64,000 nucleotides of DNA from contig NZ_CAADFC020000004.1 of NCBI RefSeq assembly GCF_900696085.1, positions 1,124,985 through 1,188,984 of the forward strand, in the 5' to 3' direction. The notes beneath the pieces were generated by a model. It made no database searches. It worked only from the letters and a program-made list of their open reading frames with translations, and was not told the origin of the DNA. Source of the DNA: Bradyrhizobium ivorense. Its GTDB lineage: Bacteria > Pseudomonadota > Alphaproteobacteria > Rhizobiales > Xanthobacteraceae. Of this stretch, positions 54,537-62,830 are shown in pieces. How positions within the stretch are numbered: position 1 is the first letter of the stretch; every line of letters starts with the position of its first letter. A program made the position numbers and the translations under genes.

Positions 54537-55717
54537 CGACAATCGACATCAACGTCAATGCGCGTACCGTGAAGGCATCCGTCGCACCGCGCACGCATCT
54601 CGCCGACTTCCTGCGTGACCATCTCGACCTCACCGGCACGCATCTCGGCTGCGAGCATGGTGTCTGCGGGGCGTGTACGCTGCTGATCGACGACATGCCG
54701 GCACGGTCCTGCATCACCTTTGTAGCCGCCTGCGCCGGCGCTCGCATCACCACAATCGAAGGCCTCGACAGGGATGAGATCGCAGCCGAACTTCGCGCTG
54801 CATTCACCCGCGAGCACGCTTTGCAATGCGGCTATTGCACGCCGGGGATGCTGATCTCGGCGCGCGATCTCGTGCTGCGCCTCGAAGCCGCCGACGACCA
54901 CGCGATCCGCGTTGGCTTGAGCGGCAATCTCTGCCGCTGCACCGGCTATGTCGGGATCGTCCGCGCCGTGCACTCGGTCATTGAGGACAGACGCAAGCGC
55001 GGCATCCGGCCTGTGCCGGGTGCGGGCCGCGAGCAACTTGGACCTGTGGGATCCGGCAATGGCGCAGCCATCGGAGGTCCGGCGACGATCCGACCGGCGG
55101 CCGCTGTCGAGCCGAAAGAAGGCCCGAGCCGCAAAGTAGCAATTCCGGAGTTCGCGCCTGACAGGACTTTCGAGGAGAGTTTCACCATCGCCGCCCCCAT
55201 CGGGGAAGTATTTGCGATGTTCGGCGACATCAAGCGGGTTGCAGCCTGCCTTCGCGGCGTTTCGCTGACCGGTACCCCGACGGCGGAGCATGTCGAGGGC
55301 CAGATTCGCGTCAAGCTCGGTCCGATTTCCGCGACCTTCCGCGGCGCCGCCAGGATCGCGCGCGATCCCGATACGATGTCGGGCCGGATCGTCGGAACCG
55401 GTGACGACCAGCGCAGCCGGTCCTCGACCTCAGGCGAAATCCGCTACCGCCTCGCTGCCATCGATGCCGGGGCCGCAACCCGCGTCGAACTATCGATCGG
55501 CTACAGCCTGCGAGGCATCTTGGCCCAGATCGCGCGCGACGGATTGGTACGGAACCTCGCGGCCCGCCTGACCGCGGACTTTGCTCGCAATCTGGAGCAA
55601 CAGCTTTCAGGCACGACCAGACGCGAGACCGCGCAGCCAATCGACGGTCTTGCCTTCCTGCTCCACCAATTGTGGAGATTTGCAAAGGGGATCGGTCAGC
55701 GGACTTGGCATCGCTGA
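54533..55717 (+). CDS. Molybdenum hydroxylase [2Fe-2S] subunit fused to CoxG-like SRPBCC domain
   Basis: A 394-residue protein from a GTG. Residues about 1-160 are a CoxS subunit: plant-type cluster cysteines in HLGCEHGVCGACTLLID and the second cluster in LQCGYCTPGMLIS and NLCRCTGYVGIV. After a Pro/Ala linker, residues about 205-360 form a CoxG/SRPBCC-like domain (FEESFTIAAPIGEVFAMFGD, VAACLRGVSLTG, GAARIARDPDT). CoxG is normally a separate protein linked to maturation or membrane attachment of these enzymes. The fusion is unusual and keeps both parts intact. Confidence 0.92.
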   Translation: MTTIDINVNARTVKASVAPRTHLADFLRDHLDLTGTHLGCEHGVCGACTLLIDDMPARSCITFVAACAGARITTIEGLDRDEIAAELRAAFTREHALQCGYCTPGMLISARDLVLRLEAADDHAIRVGLSGNLCRCTGYVGIVRAVHSVIEDRRKRGIRPVPGAGREQLGPVGSGNGAAIGGPATIRPAAAVEPKEGPSRKVAIPEFAPDRTFEESFTIAAPIGEVFAMFGDIKRVAACLRGVSLTGTPTAEHVEGQIRVKLGPISATFRGAARIARDPDTMSGRIVGTGDDQRSRSSTSGEIRYRLAAIDAGAATRVELSIGYSLRGILAQIARDGLVRNLAARLTADFARNLEQQLSGTTRRETAQPIDGLAFLLHQLWRFAKGIGQRTWHR

Positions 55718-55816
55718 CGATGGTGGCATCGTAGGGCGCTGCGCCAGAGAATAGGGCCGCTCACAATCCTGCTCCCCTGGCTTGGCGATCGGTTTGCGGC
55801 GGCAAGGAGATGTTTC

Positions 55817-56317
55817 ATGACTGGGACGAACCACTCCAATCAAGCGCGTGACGACGAGCGCTTTCTCAGACATTCGTTCACGATCGCGCGCCGGGCGGTC
55901 AGCCATGGCAATCATCCGTTCGGGGCCGTTCTCGTCGATCGGAACGGCAGCCTCCTGCTCGAGGCCGAGAACGGCTTCATGCCGTCGCGCGACGGCACGG
56001 CCCATGCCGAGCGACTGCTGGCGACCGTGGCATGTACGACGCTGTCCCCCGAAGTGCTGGCGGCCGCGACGCTCTATTCATCCGCCGAGCCCTGCGCAAT
56101 GTGCGCCGGCGCAATCTATTGGGCAGGCATCGGCCGCGTGGTCTACGGACTGGGCGAGCAGCGGCTGCGCGAACTGACCGGCAATCACCCCGACAATCCG
56201 ACGCTCGACCTGCCGTGTCGCAACGTGTTCGACAGCGGTCAACGCAAGACCGAGGTTGTCGGCCCGTTGCTTGAAGAGGAAGCCGCGATCGTGCACGAGG
56301 GCGCCTGGACCCGATAG
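55817..56317 (+). CDS. Nucleoside/guanine deaminase-like zinc enzyme
   Basis: A 166-residue deaminase of the cytidine-deaminase fold. Zinc ligands are H63 with catalytic E65 (TAHAERL) and C93/C96 (AEPCAMC). The AHAE form and NHPFGAVLVDRNG are typical of guanine deaminase and related purine-acting enzymes. It follows the Mo-hydroxylase genes by 99 bp on the same strand. It would release ammonia from an aminopurine or analogous ring. Confidence 0.88.
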   Translation: MTGTNHSNQARDDERFLRHSFTIARRAVSHGNHPFGAVLVDRNGSLLLEAENGFMPSRDGTAHAERLLATVACTTLSPEVLAAATLYSSAEPCAMCAGAIYWAGIGRVVYGLGEQRLRELTGNHPDNPTLDLPCRNVFDSGQRKTEVVGPLLEEEAAIVHEGAWTR

Positions 56318-56366
56318 TCGCGCAGCGGCTCCGGCGGCCAGAACCCCGCCGTGCGGGAACGTGAAA

Positions 56367-56394
56367 GTGGCGCCGCGGTGTGTCGCGGCGCCAC
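56367..56394. terminator. Hairpin between convergent deaminase and porin genes
   Basis: GTGGCGCCGC pairs with GCGGCGCCAC around an eight-base loop. It lies between genes ending at 56317 (plus) and 56427 (minus) and probably ends both transcripts; only a short T stretch follows on the minus side. Confidence 0.65.
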
Positions 56395-56426
56395 CGGGGA
56401 TCCACCGACGGAACGGGTCAGGTGGA

Positions 56427-57530
56427 TCAGAACTTCACCGAGATACCGGAATAGAGCGATTCCTCGGTGCAGGAATTGTTGCTGACGCCCGGCGCGACAT
56501 TACAGACAACGCTCTTGGCGTGGTCGAGGCCGAACTTGTTCTGCCAATAGCGATAGGCGACCCAGACGTCCACGAAGTGCGAGTACTTCGGTCCCCAGAA
56601 CGCCTTGCTCGCGTCGAAGGTCAAACGGATCGGCTCGGAGTTGAGCTCCACCGCGGTGCTGATGTTGGTGACCGGATTGAACGCCATCGGTTCGTTCTCG
56701 GTACCCTTCTTGCCGTACCAGCCGGCGCGGCCACTGATCGAGAAATACTGCATGTTCTCGGGCAGGAAGCCGAGATCCATGTAGTAGTTCACTTCGACGG
56801 CCCAGGTCGGCTTGAATTTGGTATTGCCGTCGCTGATGCAGGTCACGCCAGCCACACCCGGCCCGAACAGACCGCACTGGTCGAACGCGTTGTGATTGGC
56901 GAACTCGTAGTACATCAACGGCGCCACGTTGATGTAACCCTTATAGGGAAGGTTGAACTCGAACTGCAGACCGGCGACGACGTCACGCTTGGCGGGCGCG
57001 AGGAAGTTGTTCTCCGTGTTGGCGTCCATGCCGACTTCGAACGAGATATTGTTCAGCGGTCCCATGCTGAACGCCTTCGTGTTGAAGATCTGGTTCCAGC
57101 CGAAGGTGGATCGGAACAGGCCATAAATTTCGGTGGCGCCGGCGCAGGTTGCTGGAGCTCCGGTGATGGTTACACCGACATTCGAACACGGCGATGCCGG
57201 GTCGTTGTGGTCCGACTTGTACATCGAGATCGTGAAGAAGTTCTGGCCGTAGGCCCAGATGTCGAAGTGCGTGAACGAATAGACCTGCTTGGCGGTCTTT
57301 CCATCGATGCTGCCGTCAGGACGGACGGAAAATACGCCCGGATCGGTGCCGGAGAAAATGTAGGAGTAGGTCACGCGATTGTCGACGACCAAGAAAAAGG
57401 GCAAGTCGGCGGGCGGCTTGGGCGGCTTGGGCGCCTTGACCGGCAGATCAGCGGCGCTCGCGAGATTGGCGGCCGGTACCAACCCCAATGACAAGACAGC
57501 GGCCGACAAGGTTCGGCGAATGTTGAACAT
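56427..57530 (-). CDS. Tsx-like outer-membrane nucleoside channel
   Basis: About 367 residues from the ATG at 57530. A signal peptide ends ANLASAADL. The mature chain has alternating strands rich in Tyr/Phe/Trp and ends SLYSGISVKF, with the terminal Phe of outer-membrane barrels. The stretch FTHFDIWAYGQNFFTISMYK resembles Tsx-family nucleoside channels. Its closeness to a nucleoside-type ABC transporter supports that role. Two cysteine-bearing loops (about residues 120 and 235) are extra. The family assignment is moderate. Confidence 0.75.
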   Translation of the reverse strand: MFNIRRTLSAAVLSLGLVPAANLASAADLPVKAPKPPKPPADLPFFLVVDNRVTYSYIFSGTDPGVFSVRPDGSIDGKTAKQVYSFTHFDIWAYGQNFFTISMYKSDHNDPASPCSNVGVTITGAPATCAGATEIYGLFRSTFGWNQIFNTKAFSMGPLNNISFEVGMDANTENNFLAPAKRDVVAGLQFEFNLPYKGYINVAPLMYYEFANHNAFDQCGLFGPGVAGVTCISDGNTKFKPTWAVEVNYYMDLGFLPENMQYFSISGRAGWYGKKGTENEPMAFNPVTNISTAVELNSEPIRLTFDASKAFWGPKYSHFVDVWVAYRYWQNKFGLDHAKSVVCNVAPGVSNNSCTEESLYSGISVKF

Positions 57531-58061
57531 CGTGAAAGACCCCCAGAGTGAAGCGCAAGGAGTTCGTTGCTTCCGCAACAGCGTTGCGCAGCTTCGGGGC
57601 GAACGGGAAGCCTGAAGTTTTTCCACGTGCTGACGCGCGTTTGATCAACAGCCTCCGCGAGATCGGCCGAGCCCGACCGGTTTTGTCAGCGTCGATCGTT
57701 GCGAAATTCGGTTTCGATGAAATTCAGAAATTTTCGAATTATGCCCATCATTGCTCGATTTCCGCGACATTTCCGCGCACCGCGGAGGGCGCTGCCTGGC
57801 GTGCGTAAAATCCGCAGGAATCGCGCAATTGCGCCCTGCTCAACTTCGCGTCATCGCTGACTACCCCAATTCGAATTGGAATCGACAGTTGCAGTTCTGC
57901 AACAACGCATACCGCACTGAATGGTGGCCCGAACGACCAACGCCCTGCAAATCTACGGAAAAGGCTCAATCCTGCCGAAGGCTTAAGCAAGCAATGGCGC
58001 TTTTTCCCTACTTACGCGTGCGGCAAAACTGGCCCACTATTGCTGCCTGCTCTCCTCACGC
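57531..58061. other. Intergenic regulatory region between porin and ABC transporter genes
   Basis: About 530 bp between divergent genes, with no supported coding sequence although several short frames are open. Two direct repeats GAAATTC (57703-57709 and 57719-57725) lie in an AT-rich patch, and a perfect 12-bp palindrome GCGCAATTGCGC lies at 57823-57834. These are candidates for promoter and operator elements controlling the two transport units together. Confidence 0.45.
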
Positions 58062-59648
58062 ATGCGACATCCCGGGATGCTAGACACGACATCTGCCGCG
58101 CAGCACACAGGTGCAACGCCGCTTCTGCAGACGGTCGGCCTGACCAAGCGCTACGGTACGTTTCTCGCCAACGACAAGATCGATCTCGAAATCCGGCCAC
58201 AGCAGATCCATGCACTGCTCGGCGAGAACGGCGCCGGAAAATCGACGCTGGTCAAAGCGATCTACGGCCTGATCCAGCCGAGCGAGGGCGAGATCCGCTG
58301 GCAGGGCCGGACCATCGTGCTGTCGGGTCCTTCGGATGCGCGCGCACACGGCATCGGCATGGTGTTCCAGCATTTCTCGCTGTTCGACAATCTGACGGTC
58401 GCAGAGAATGTCGCGCTCGGCCTCGACGGCAAGGAGGCCTTCAGGGACATCTCGGCGCGGCTCGAGCAGGTGTCCCGCACCTACGGGCTTCCACTCGATC
58501 CGAAGCGAGAAGTCTGGCAGCTCTCGGTCGGAGAGCGGCAGCGTATCGAGATCGTGCGCGCACTGATGCAGACTCCGCAGTTCCTGATCCTCGACGAGCC
58601 CACCGCCGTGCTGACGCCGCAGGAGGCCGACCAGCTTTTCACCGTCCTGGACCGGCTCAAGGCCGAAGGTCGAGCGATTCTCTACATCAGCCACAAGCTC
58701 GAAGAGGTGAAACGGCTCTGCGACACCGCAACGATCCTGCGCGGCGGGCGGAAGGTTGAGACCTGCAACCCGAAGGCCGAGACGGCGGCGTCGCTCGCAC
58801 GCATGATGGTCGGCGGCGAGATCAAGGAGGTGAAGGCGGCAGCGAGCCGGCAGATCACCGTGCCCCGCCTGCTGGTCAACGATCTCAGCCTCGCGCCCGA
58901 CGATCCGCATGGTGTGCGCCTCGAGCACATCTCGTTCGAGCTCCGCGGTGGCGAAATACTGGGTATTGCCGGTGTAGCCGGTAACGGACAGGACGAATTG
59001 TTCGCAGCCCTCTCAGGCGAACGGCTGGCGAAAGACCCGGGCACCATCGTGATCGACGGACACGCGGCGGGACATCTGTCGATCACCAAGCGCCGCCGGC
59101 TGGGAGCCGCCTTCATCCCGGAGGAAAGGCTCGGCCACGGTACGGCACCGCGCATGCGGCTGTCGGAAAACGCCCTCCTCACCGGCCATGCCATCGGCAA
59201 CATGGTGCTTCATGGCTTCGTGAACACCGCAGCTACCCTGAAGACCGTCGACCTCACCACCGAGACCTTCGACGTGCGCAAGGCCAAGCGCGATCCGGAA
59301 GCGGCGAGCCTGTCGGGCGGCAACCTGCAGAAATTTATCGTCGGCCGCGAGATCCTCCGCGATCCCGTCGTGCTCATCGTGAACCAGCCGACCTGGGGCG
59401 TCGACGCGGGTGCGGCCGCCGTGATCCGGCAGGCCCTGCTCGACCTTGCCGCGGGCGGCGCCGCGGTGCTGGTGACGAGCCAGGACCTCGATGAACTCGC
59501 CGAAATCACCGACCGCATCGCCGTGATGTTCCATGGCCGCTTGTCGGTCCCAGTGCCAACCCGCGAGGCCAGCCGCGAGACACTTGGCCTGCTGATGGGC
59601 GGCAGCAGCATTGAAGCGGCGGAGACAGCTCATGCAACTCGTGCTTGA
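58062..59648 (+). CDS. Nucleoside-type ABC transporter ATPase (two ABC domains)
   Basis: A 528-residue double ATPase. The first domain has Walker A GENGAGKSTL (about residue 54), signature QLSVGERQRIEIVRAL and Walker B LILDEPTAVLTPQE. The second has the usual degenerate P-loop GVAGNGQDEL, signature LSGGNLQKFIVGRE and VLIVNQPTWGVDAG. This layout belongs to the importers that work with BMP-family binding proteins (nucleosides, purines). An in-frame ATG at 58077 is an alternative start. Confidence 0.94.
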   Translation: MRHPGMLDTTSAAQHTGATPLLQTVGLTKRYGTFLANDKIDLEIRPQQIHALLGENGAGKSTLVKAIYGLIQPSEGEIRWQGRTIVLSGPSDARAHGIGMVFQHFSLFDNLTVAENVALGLDGKEAFRDISARLEQVSRTYGLPLDPKREVWQLSVGERQRIEIVRALMQTPQFLILDEPTAVLTPQEADQLFTVLDRLKAEGRAILYISHKLEEVKRLCDTATILRGGRKVETCNPKAETAASLARMMVGGEIKEVKAAASRQITVPRLLVNDLSLAPDDPHGVRLEHISFELRGGEILGIAGVAGNGQDELFAALSGERLAKDPGTIVIDGHAAGHLSITKRRRLGAAFIPEERLGHGTAPRMRLSENALLTGHAIGNMVLHGFVNTAATLKTVDLTTETFDVRKAKRDPEAASLSGGNLQKFIVGREILRDPVVLIVNQPTWGVDAGAAAVIRQALLDLAAGGAAVLVTSQDLDELAEITDRIAVMFHGRLSVPVPTREASRETLGLLMGGSSIEAAETAHATRA

Positions 59649-60723
59649 GAAGCGCGCCGAGCGCTCGACCACGATCGCGCTGATCTCACCGCTGATCGCG
59701 ATCGGGCTGACGATCCTCACCCTCTGCATCGTGTTCACGGTGCTCGGCAAGAATCCGATTGCCGCGCTCGCCGTCTACTTCATCGATCCGCTCACCGACG
59801 GCTACTCGCTGCAGGAAATCGCAGTCAAGGCGACGCCGCTGGTCATGATCGCGATCGGCCTGTCGTTGTGCTATCTCGCCAACGCTTGGAATATCGGCGC
59901 CGAGGGCCAATTCCTGATCGGCGCGGTCGCCGGAAGCTGGCTCGCGGTGAAGACCCAGGGCACCGATGCCGGCCACTGGGTGTTGCCGGCGATGCTGGTG
60001 CTCGGTGCGGTCGCGGGCGCGCTCTACGCGCTGATTCCGGCGATCTGCAAGGTGCGGTTCGGCGCCAGCGAGATCCTGACCTCGCTGATGCTGGTCTATG
60101 TCGCCGACCTCCTGCTGGACTATCTCGTGCGCGGCCCCTGGCGTGATCCGCAGGGCTTCAACTTCCCGACCACGGCCGAGTTCGATCCGGTGGCGACCGT
60201 GCCGACCCTGATCGAAGGCGGCCGGCTGCATCTTGGCTCGATCATCGCACTGCTCGTGGTGGCCGCCGGCGCGGTGCTGCTCGGCAGGACCATCAAGGGC
60301 TTCGAGATCCGGGTCGTCGGCGCCGCGCCGCGGGCAGCGCGGTTCGGCGGGTTCAACGCCAACCAGCTGGTGCTGCTGACCTTTGCAATCTCCGGCGCGC
60401 TGGCCGGGCTCGCCGGCATCATCGAGGTGGCGGGCCCAGTCGGCCATCTGCAGCCAGGCGTTTCGCCGGGCTATGGCTTCACGGCGATCATCGTCGCCTT
60501 TCTCGGGCGGCTGAACCCAATTGGAATATTAATTGCAGGATTATTCCTCGCATTGACCTTTATCGGCGGCGAGCAGGCCCAGATCGCGATGAAAATCCCG
60601 TTGGACGTCACCAAGGTGTTCCAGGGCATCCTGCTGTTCTACGTGCTCGCCTGCGATTCCCTGATCCTCTACCGCTTTCGGCTTATTTCCACATCGCCAA
60701 AGGTGCAAAGTGGGGCTCATTGA
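59632..60723 (+). CDS. Nucleoside-type ABC transporter permease 1
   Basis: About 363 residues from the ATG at 59632 (GGAG eight bases upstream), overlapping the ATPase gene by 17 bases. About ten membrane helices and family motifs: LANAWNIGAEGQFLIGAVAG, FGASEILTSLMLVYVADLLL, SPGYGFTAIIVAFLGRLNPI. It pairs with the next permease to form the channel. Confidence 0.93.
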   Translation: MQLVLEKRAERSTTIALISPLIAIGLTILTLCIVFTVLGKNPIAALAVYFIDPLTDGYSLQEIAVKATPLVMIAIGLSLCYLANAWNIGAEGQFLIGAVAGSWLAVKTQGTDAGHWVLPAMLVLGAVAGALYALIPAICKVRFGASEILTSLMLVYVADLLLDYLVRGPWRDPQGFNFPTTAEFDPVATVPTLIEGGRLHLGSIIALLVVAAGAVLLGRTIKGFEIRVVGAAPRAARFGGFNANQLVLLTFAISGALAGLAGIIEVAGPVGHLQPGVSPGYGFTAIIVAFLGRLNPIGILIAGLFLALTFIGGEQAQIAMKIPLDVTKVFQGILLFYVLACDSLILYRFRLISTSPKVQSGAH

Positions 60724-61627
60724 GGCCATCATCCTGTCGGTGCTGGCGGCCTCCACGCCGCTGCTGCTCGCAGCTACCGGCGAGCTCGTGACCGAGCGCT
60801 CGGGTGTGCTCAACCTCGGCGTCGAAGGCATGATGATCGTCGGTGCCGCCTGCGGCTTCGGCGGCGCCTGGCTCTCCGGTTCGATCATCGTCGGCGCACT
60901 CTGCGGCATGGTTGCCGGCATCCTGATGTCGCTGATCTTTGCGCTGATGGCGCTCGGGCTCGCGGTCAATCAGGTCGCGACCGGCCTCGCGCTGACCATC
61001 CTCGGGATCGGGCTGTCCGGCCTGATCGGCGCGGGCTTCGTCGGCGAACGCATCACGCCTGCACCGCACCTCCACATTCCGGGCCTCAGCGATATTCCGC
61101 TGGCTGGGCGCATCCTGTTCGGGGAGGACGGATTTATCTATCTTTCGATCGCCCTGGTGGTCGGCGTCTGGTGGTTCCTGTATCGGACGCGTGCCGGGCT
61201 GATCTTGCGCGCCTGCGGCGACAACCACATCTCCGCCCATGCGCTCGGCTATCCGGTTCTGCGGATTCGGCTCTATGCGGTGATGTTCGGAGGTGCCTGC
61301 GCCGGGCTTGCCGGAGCCTATCTGCCGCTTGCCTACACCCCTTTCTTCATTCCCGGCATGACCGCAGGACGCGGGTGGATCGCGCTTGCGCTGACCGTTT
61401 TTGCGAGTTGGCGGCCGGCCCGGCTGGTCGTCGGAGCCTACCTGTTTGGCGCCGTCACCATTCTTCAGCTCCACGCACAGGGCGCCGGCATCGGAATTCC
61501 CTCACAGTTCATGTCGTCGCTGCCCTATCTCGCGACCATTATCGTTCTGGTTCTGCTCTCGCGCGCGCGCACCGGCGGCTCGACGGCGCCCGCCGCGCTC
61601 GGAACCGTATTCGTGCCGGACCGCTAG
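60710..61627 (+). CDS. Nucleoside-type ABC transporter permease 2
   Basis: A 305-residue permease from a GTG, overlapping permease 1 by 14 bases. Family motifs: LLLAATGELVTERSGVLNLG, VEGMMIVGAACGFGGAWLSG, and GMTAGRGWIALALTVFASWR. It is the shorter partner normally seen beside a BMP-type importer ATPase. Confidence 0.93.
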   Translation: MGLIEAIILSVLAASTPLLLAATGELVTERSGVLNLGVEGMMIVGAACGFGGAWLSGSIIVGALCGMVAGILMSLIFALMALGLAVNQVATGLALTILGIGLSGLIGAGFVGERITPAPHLHIPGLSDIPLAGRILFGEDGFIYLSIALVVGVWWFLYRTRAGLILRACGDNHISAHALGYPVLRIRLYAVMFGGACAGLAGAYLPLAYTPFFIPGMTAGRGWIALALTVFASWRPARLVVGAYLFGAVTILQLHAQGAGIGIPSQFMSSLPYLATIIVLVLLSRARTGGSTAPAALGTVFVPDR

Positions 61628-61697
61628 CTTGAAGTCGGGACGTGCCGCGATGGGGCGCCCACGTTCCGAACTATGGTTTCCCCGTTTGGAGATTGAG

Positions 61698-62777
61698 ATG
61701 AAGAGAACGTTATTTGCAGCGGCCGCAGCGGTTCTCCTGGCCGGATGCATCAATAGCGGCGCCTGGGCCGCCGACAAATTGAAGGTCGGCTTTATCTATC
61801 TCGGACCGGTCGGCGACCTCGGCTGGACCTATCAGCACGAACAGGCTCGGCAAGCCCTGGTGAAGGAACTTGGCGACAAGATCGAAACGACGTTCCTCGA
61901 GAACGTGCCGGAAGGACCGGACGCCGAACGCGCGATCGAGCAACTCGTGCGCGCCGGTAACAAGCTGATCTTCACCACCTCGTTCGGCTACATGGATCCG
62001 ACGCTGAAGGTCGCGAAAAAATATCCCAATGTGCATTTCGAGCATTGTTCGGGATACAAGCGTGACAAGAACATGTCGACCTATTCGGCGCGCTGGTACC
62101 AGGGCCGCTACATCCAGGGTCAGATCGCGGCCAAGATGTCGAAGGCCGGCGTGCTCGGCTACATCGGCTCCTTCCCAATTCCGGAGGTCGTGTCGGGCAT
62201 CAACGCGACGATGCTGGGCGCCCAGACCATCAATCCGAACATCAAGGTCAAGATCATCTGGGTGAACTCCTGGTTCGATCCCGGCAAGGAAGCCGATGCG
62301 GCCAAGGCGCTGCTCGACCAGGGCGCCGATATCATCATGCAGCACACCGACAGCCCGGCCGCAATGCAGGTGTCGGGCGAACGCGGCAAGCTCGCGTTCG
62401 GCCAGGACTCCGAAATGATCAAGTTTGGTCCCAAGGCGCAGCTCACCTCGATCCTCGACACCTGGGCGCCCTACTACATCGAGCGCGTCAAGGCCGAGCT
62501 CGCCGGCACCTGGAAGTCGGAAGACACTTGGGGCGGCCTCGAAAGCAAGATGTTCGAGATGGCTCCCTACACCAACATGCCTGACGACGTGAAGAAGATG
62601 GCGGAGGACACCCAGGCCGCCATCACGGCCGGCAAGCTGCATCCATTCAAATGTCCCGTCGTCGCGCAGGACGGCAAGGACGTCGAATGCAAGGGCGGCG
62701 ATCATCTCGAGGATACCCAGATCCTCGGCATGAACTTCTACATCAAGGGGATCGACGACAAGATTCCCGGGAAGTAG
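61698..62777 (+). CDS. BMP-family substrate-binding protein
   Basis: About 359 residues from the ATG at 61698 (GGAGATTGAG upstream). The N-terminus contains both a lipobox (LLAGC) and a downstream signal-peptidase-I-like site (GAWAAD), so it could be a lipoprotein or soluble. Family motifs: FIYLGPVGDLGWTYQHEQAR, IFTTSFGYMDPTLKVAKKYP, GQDSEMIKFGPKAQLTSIL. BMP proteins (PnrA-like) bind purine nucleosides or related compounds. It completes the importer. Confidence 0.94.
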   Translation: MKRTLFAAAAAVLLAGCINSGAWAADKLKVGFIYLGPVGDLGWTYQHEQARQALVKELGDKIETTFLENVPEGPDAERAIEQLVRAGNKLIFTTSFGYMDPTLKVAKKYPNVHFEHCSGYKRDKNMSTYSARWYQGRYIQGQIAAKMSKAGVLGYIGSFPIPEVVSGINATMLGAQTINPNIKVKIIWVNSWFDPGKEADAAKALLDQGADIIMQHTDSPAAMQVSGERGKLAFGQDSEMIKFGPKAQLTSILDTWAPYYIERVKAELAGTWKSEDTWGGLESKMFEMAPYTNMPDDVKKMAEDTQAAITAGKLHPFKCPVVAQDGKDVECKGGDHLEDTQILGMNFYIKGIDDKIPGK

Positions 62778-62792
62778 GTCTGAGAAGGCTTC

Positions 62793-62816
62793 GGCTCGGG
62801 CAATTCCGCCCGAGCC
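62793..62816. terminator. Hairpin between convergent transporter and deaminase genes
   Basis: GGCTCGGGC (62793-62801) pairs with GCCCGAGCC (62808-62816) around AATTCC. It lies 16 bp after the BMP gene and 15 bp from the end of the opposing gene. There is no long T-run, so strength is uncertain. Confidence 0.6.
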
Positions 62817-62830
62817 TCCCGCCTCGTGCT

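Noticed and set aside
57548-58083. Plus-strand frames at 57548-57808 and 57751-58083
   Set aside because: Cys/Arg-rich products without family features, located in a divergent promoter region.
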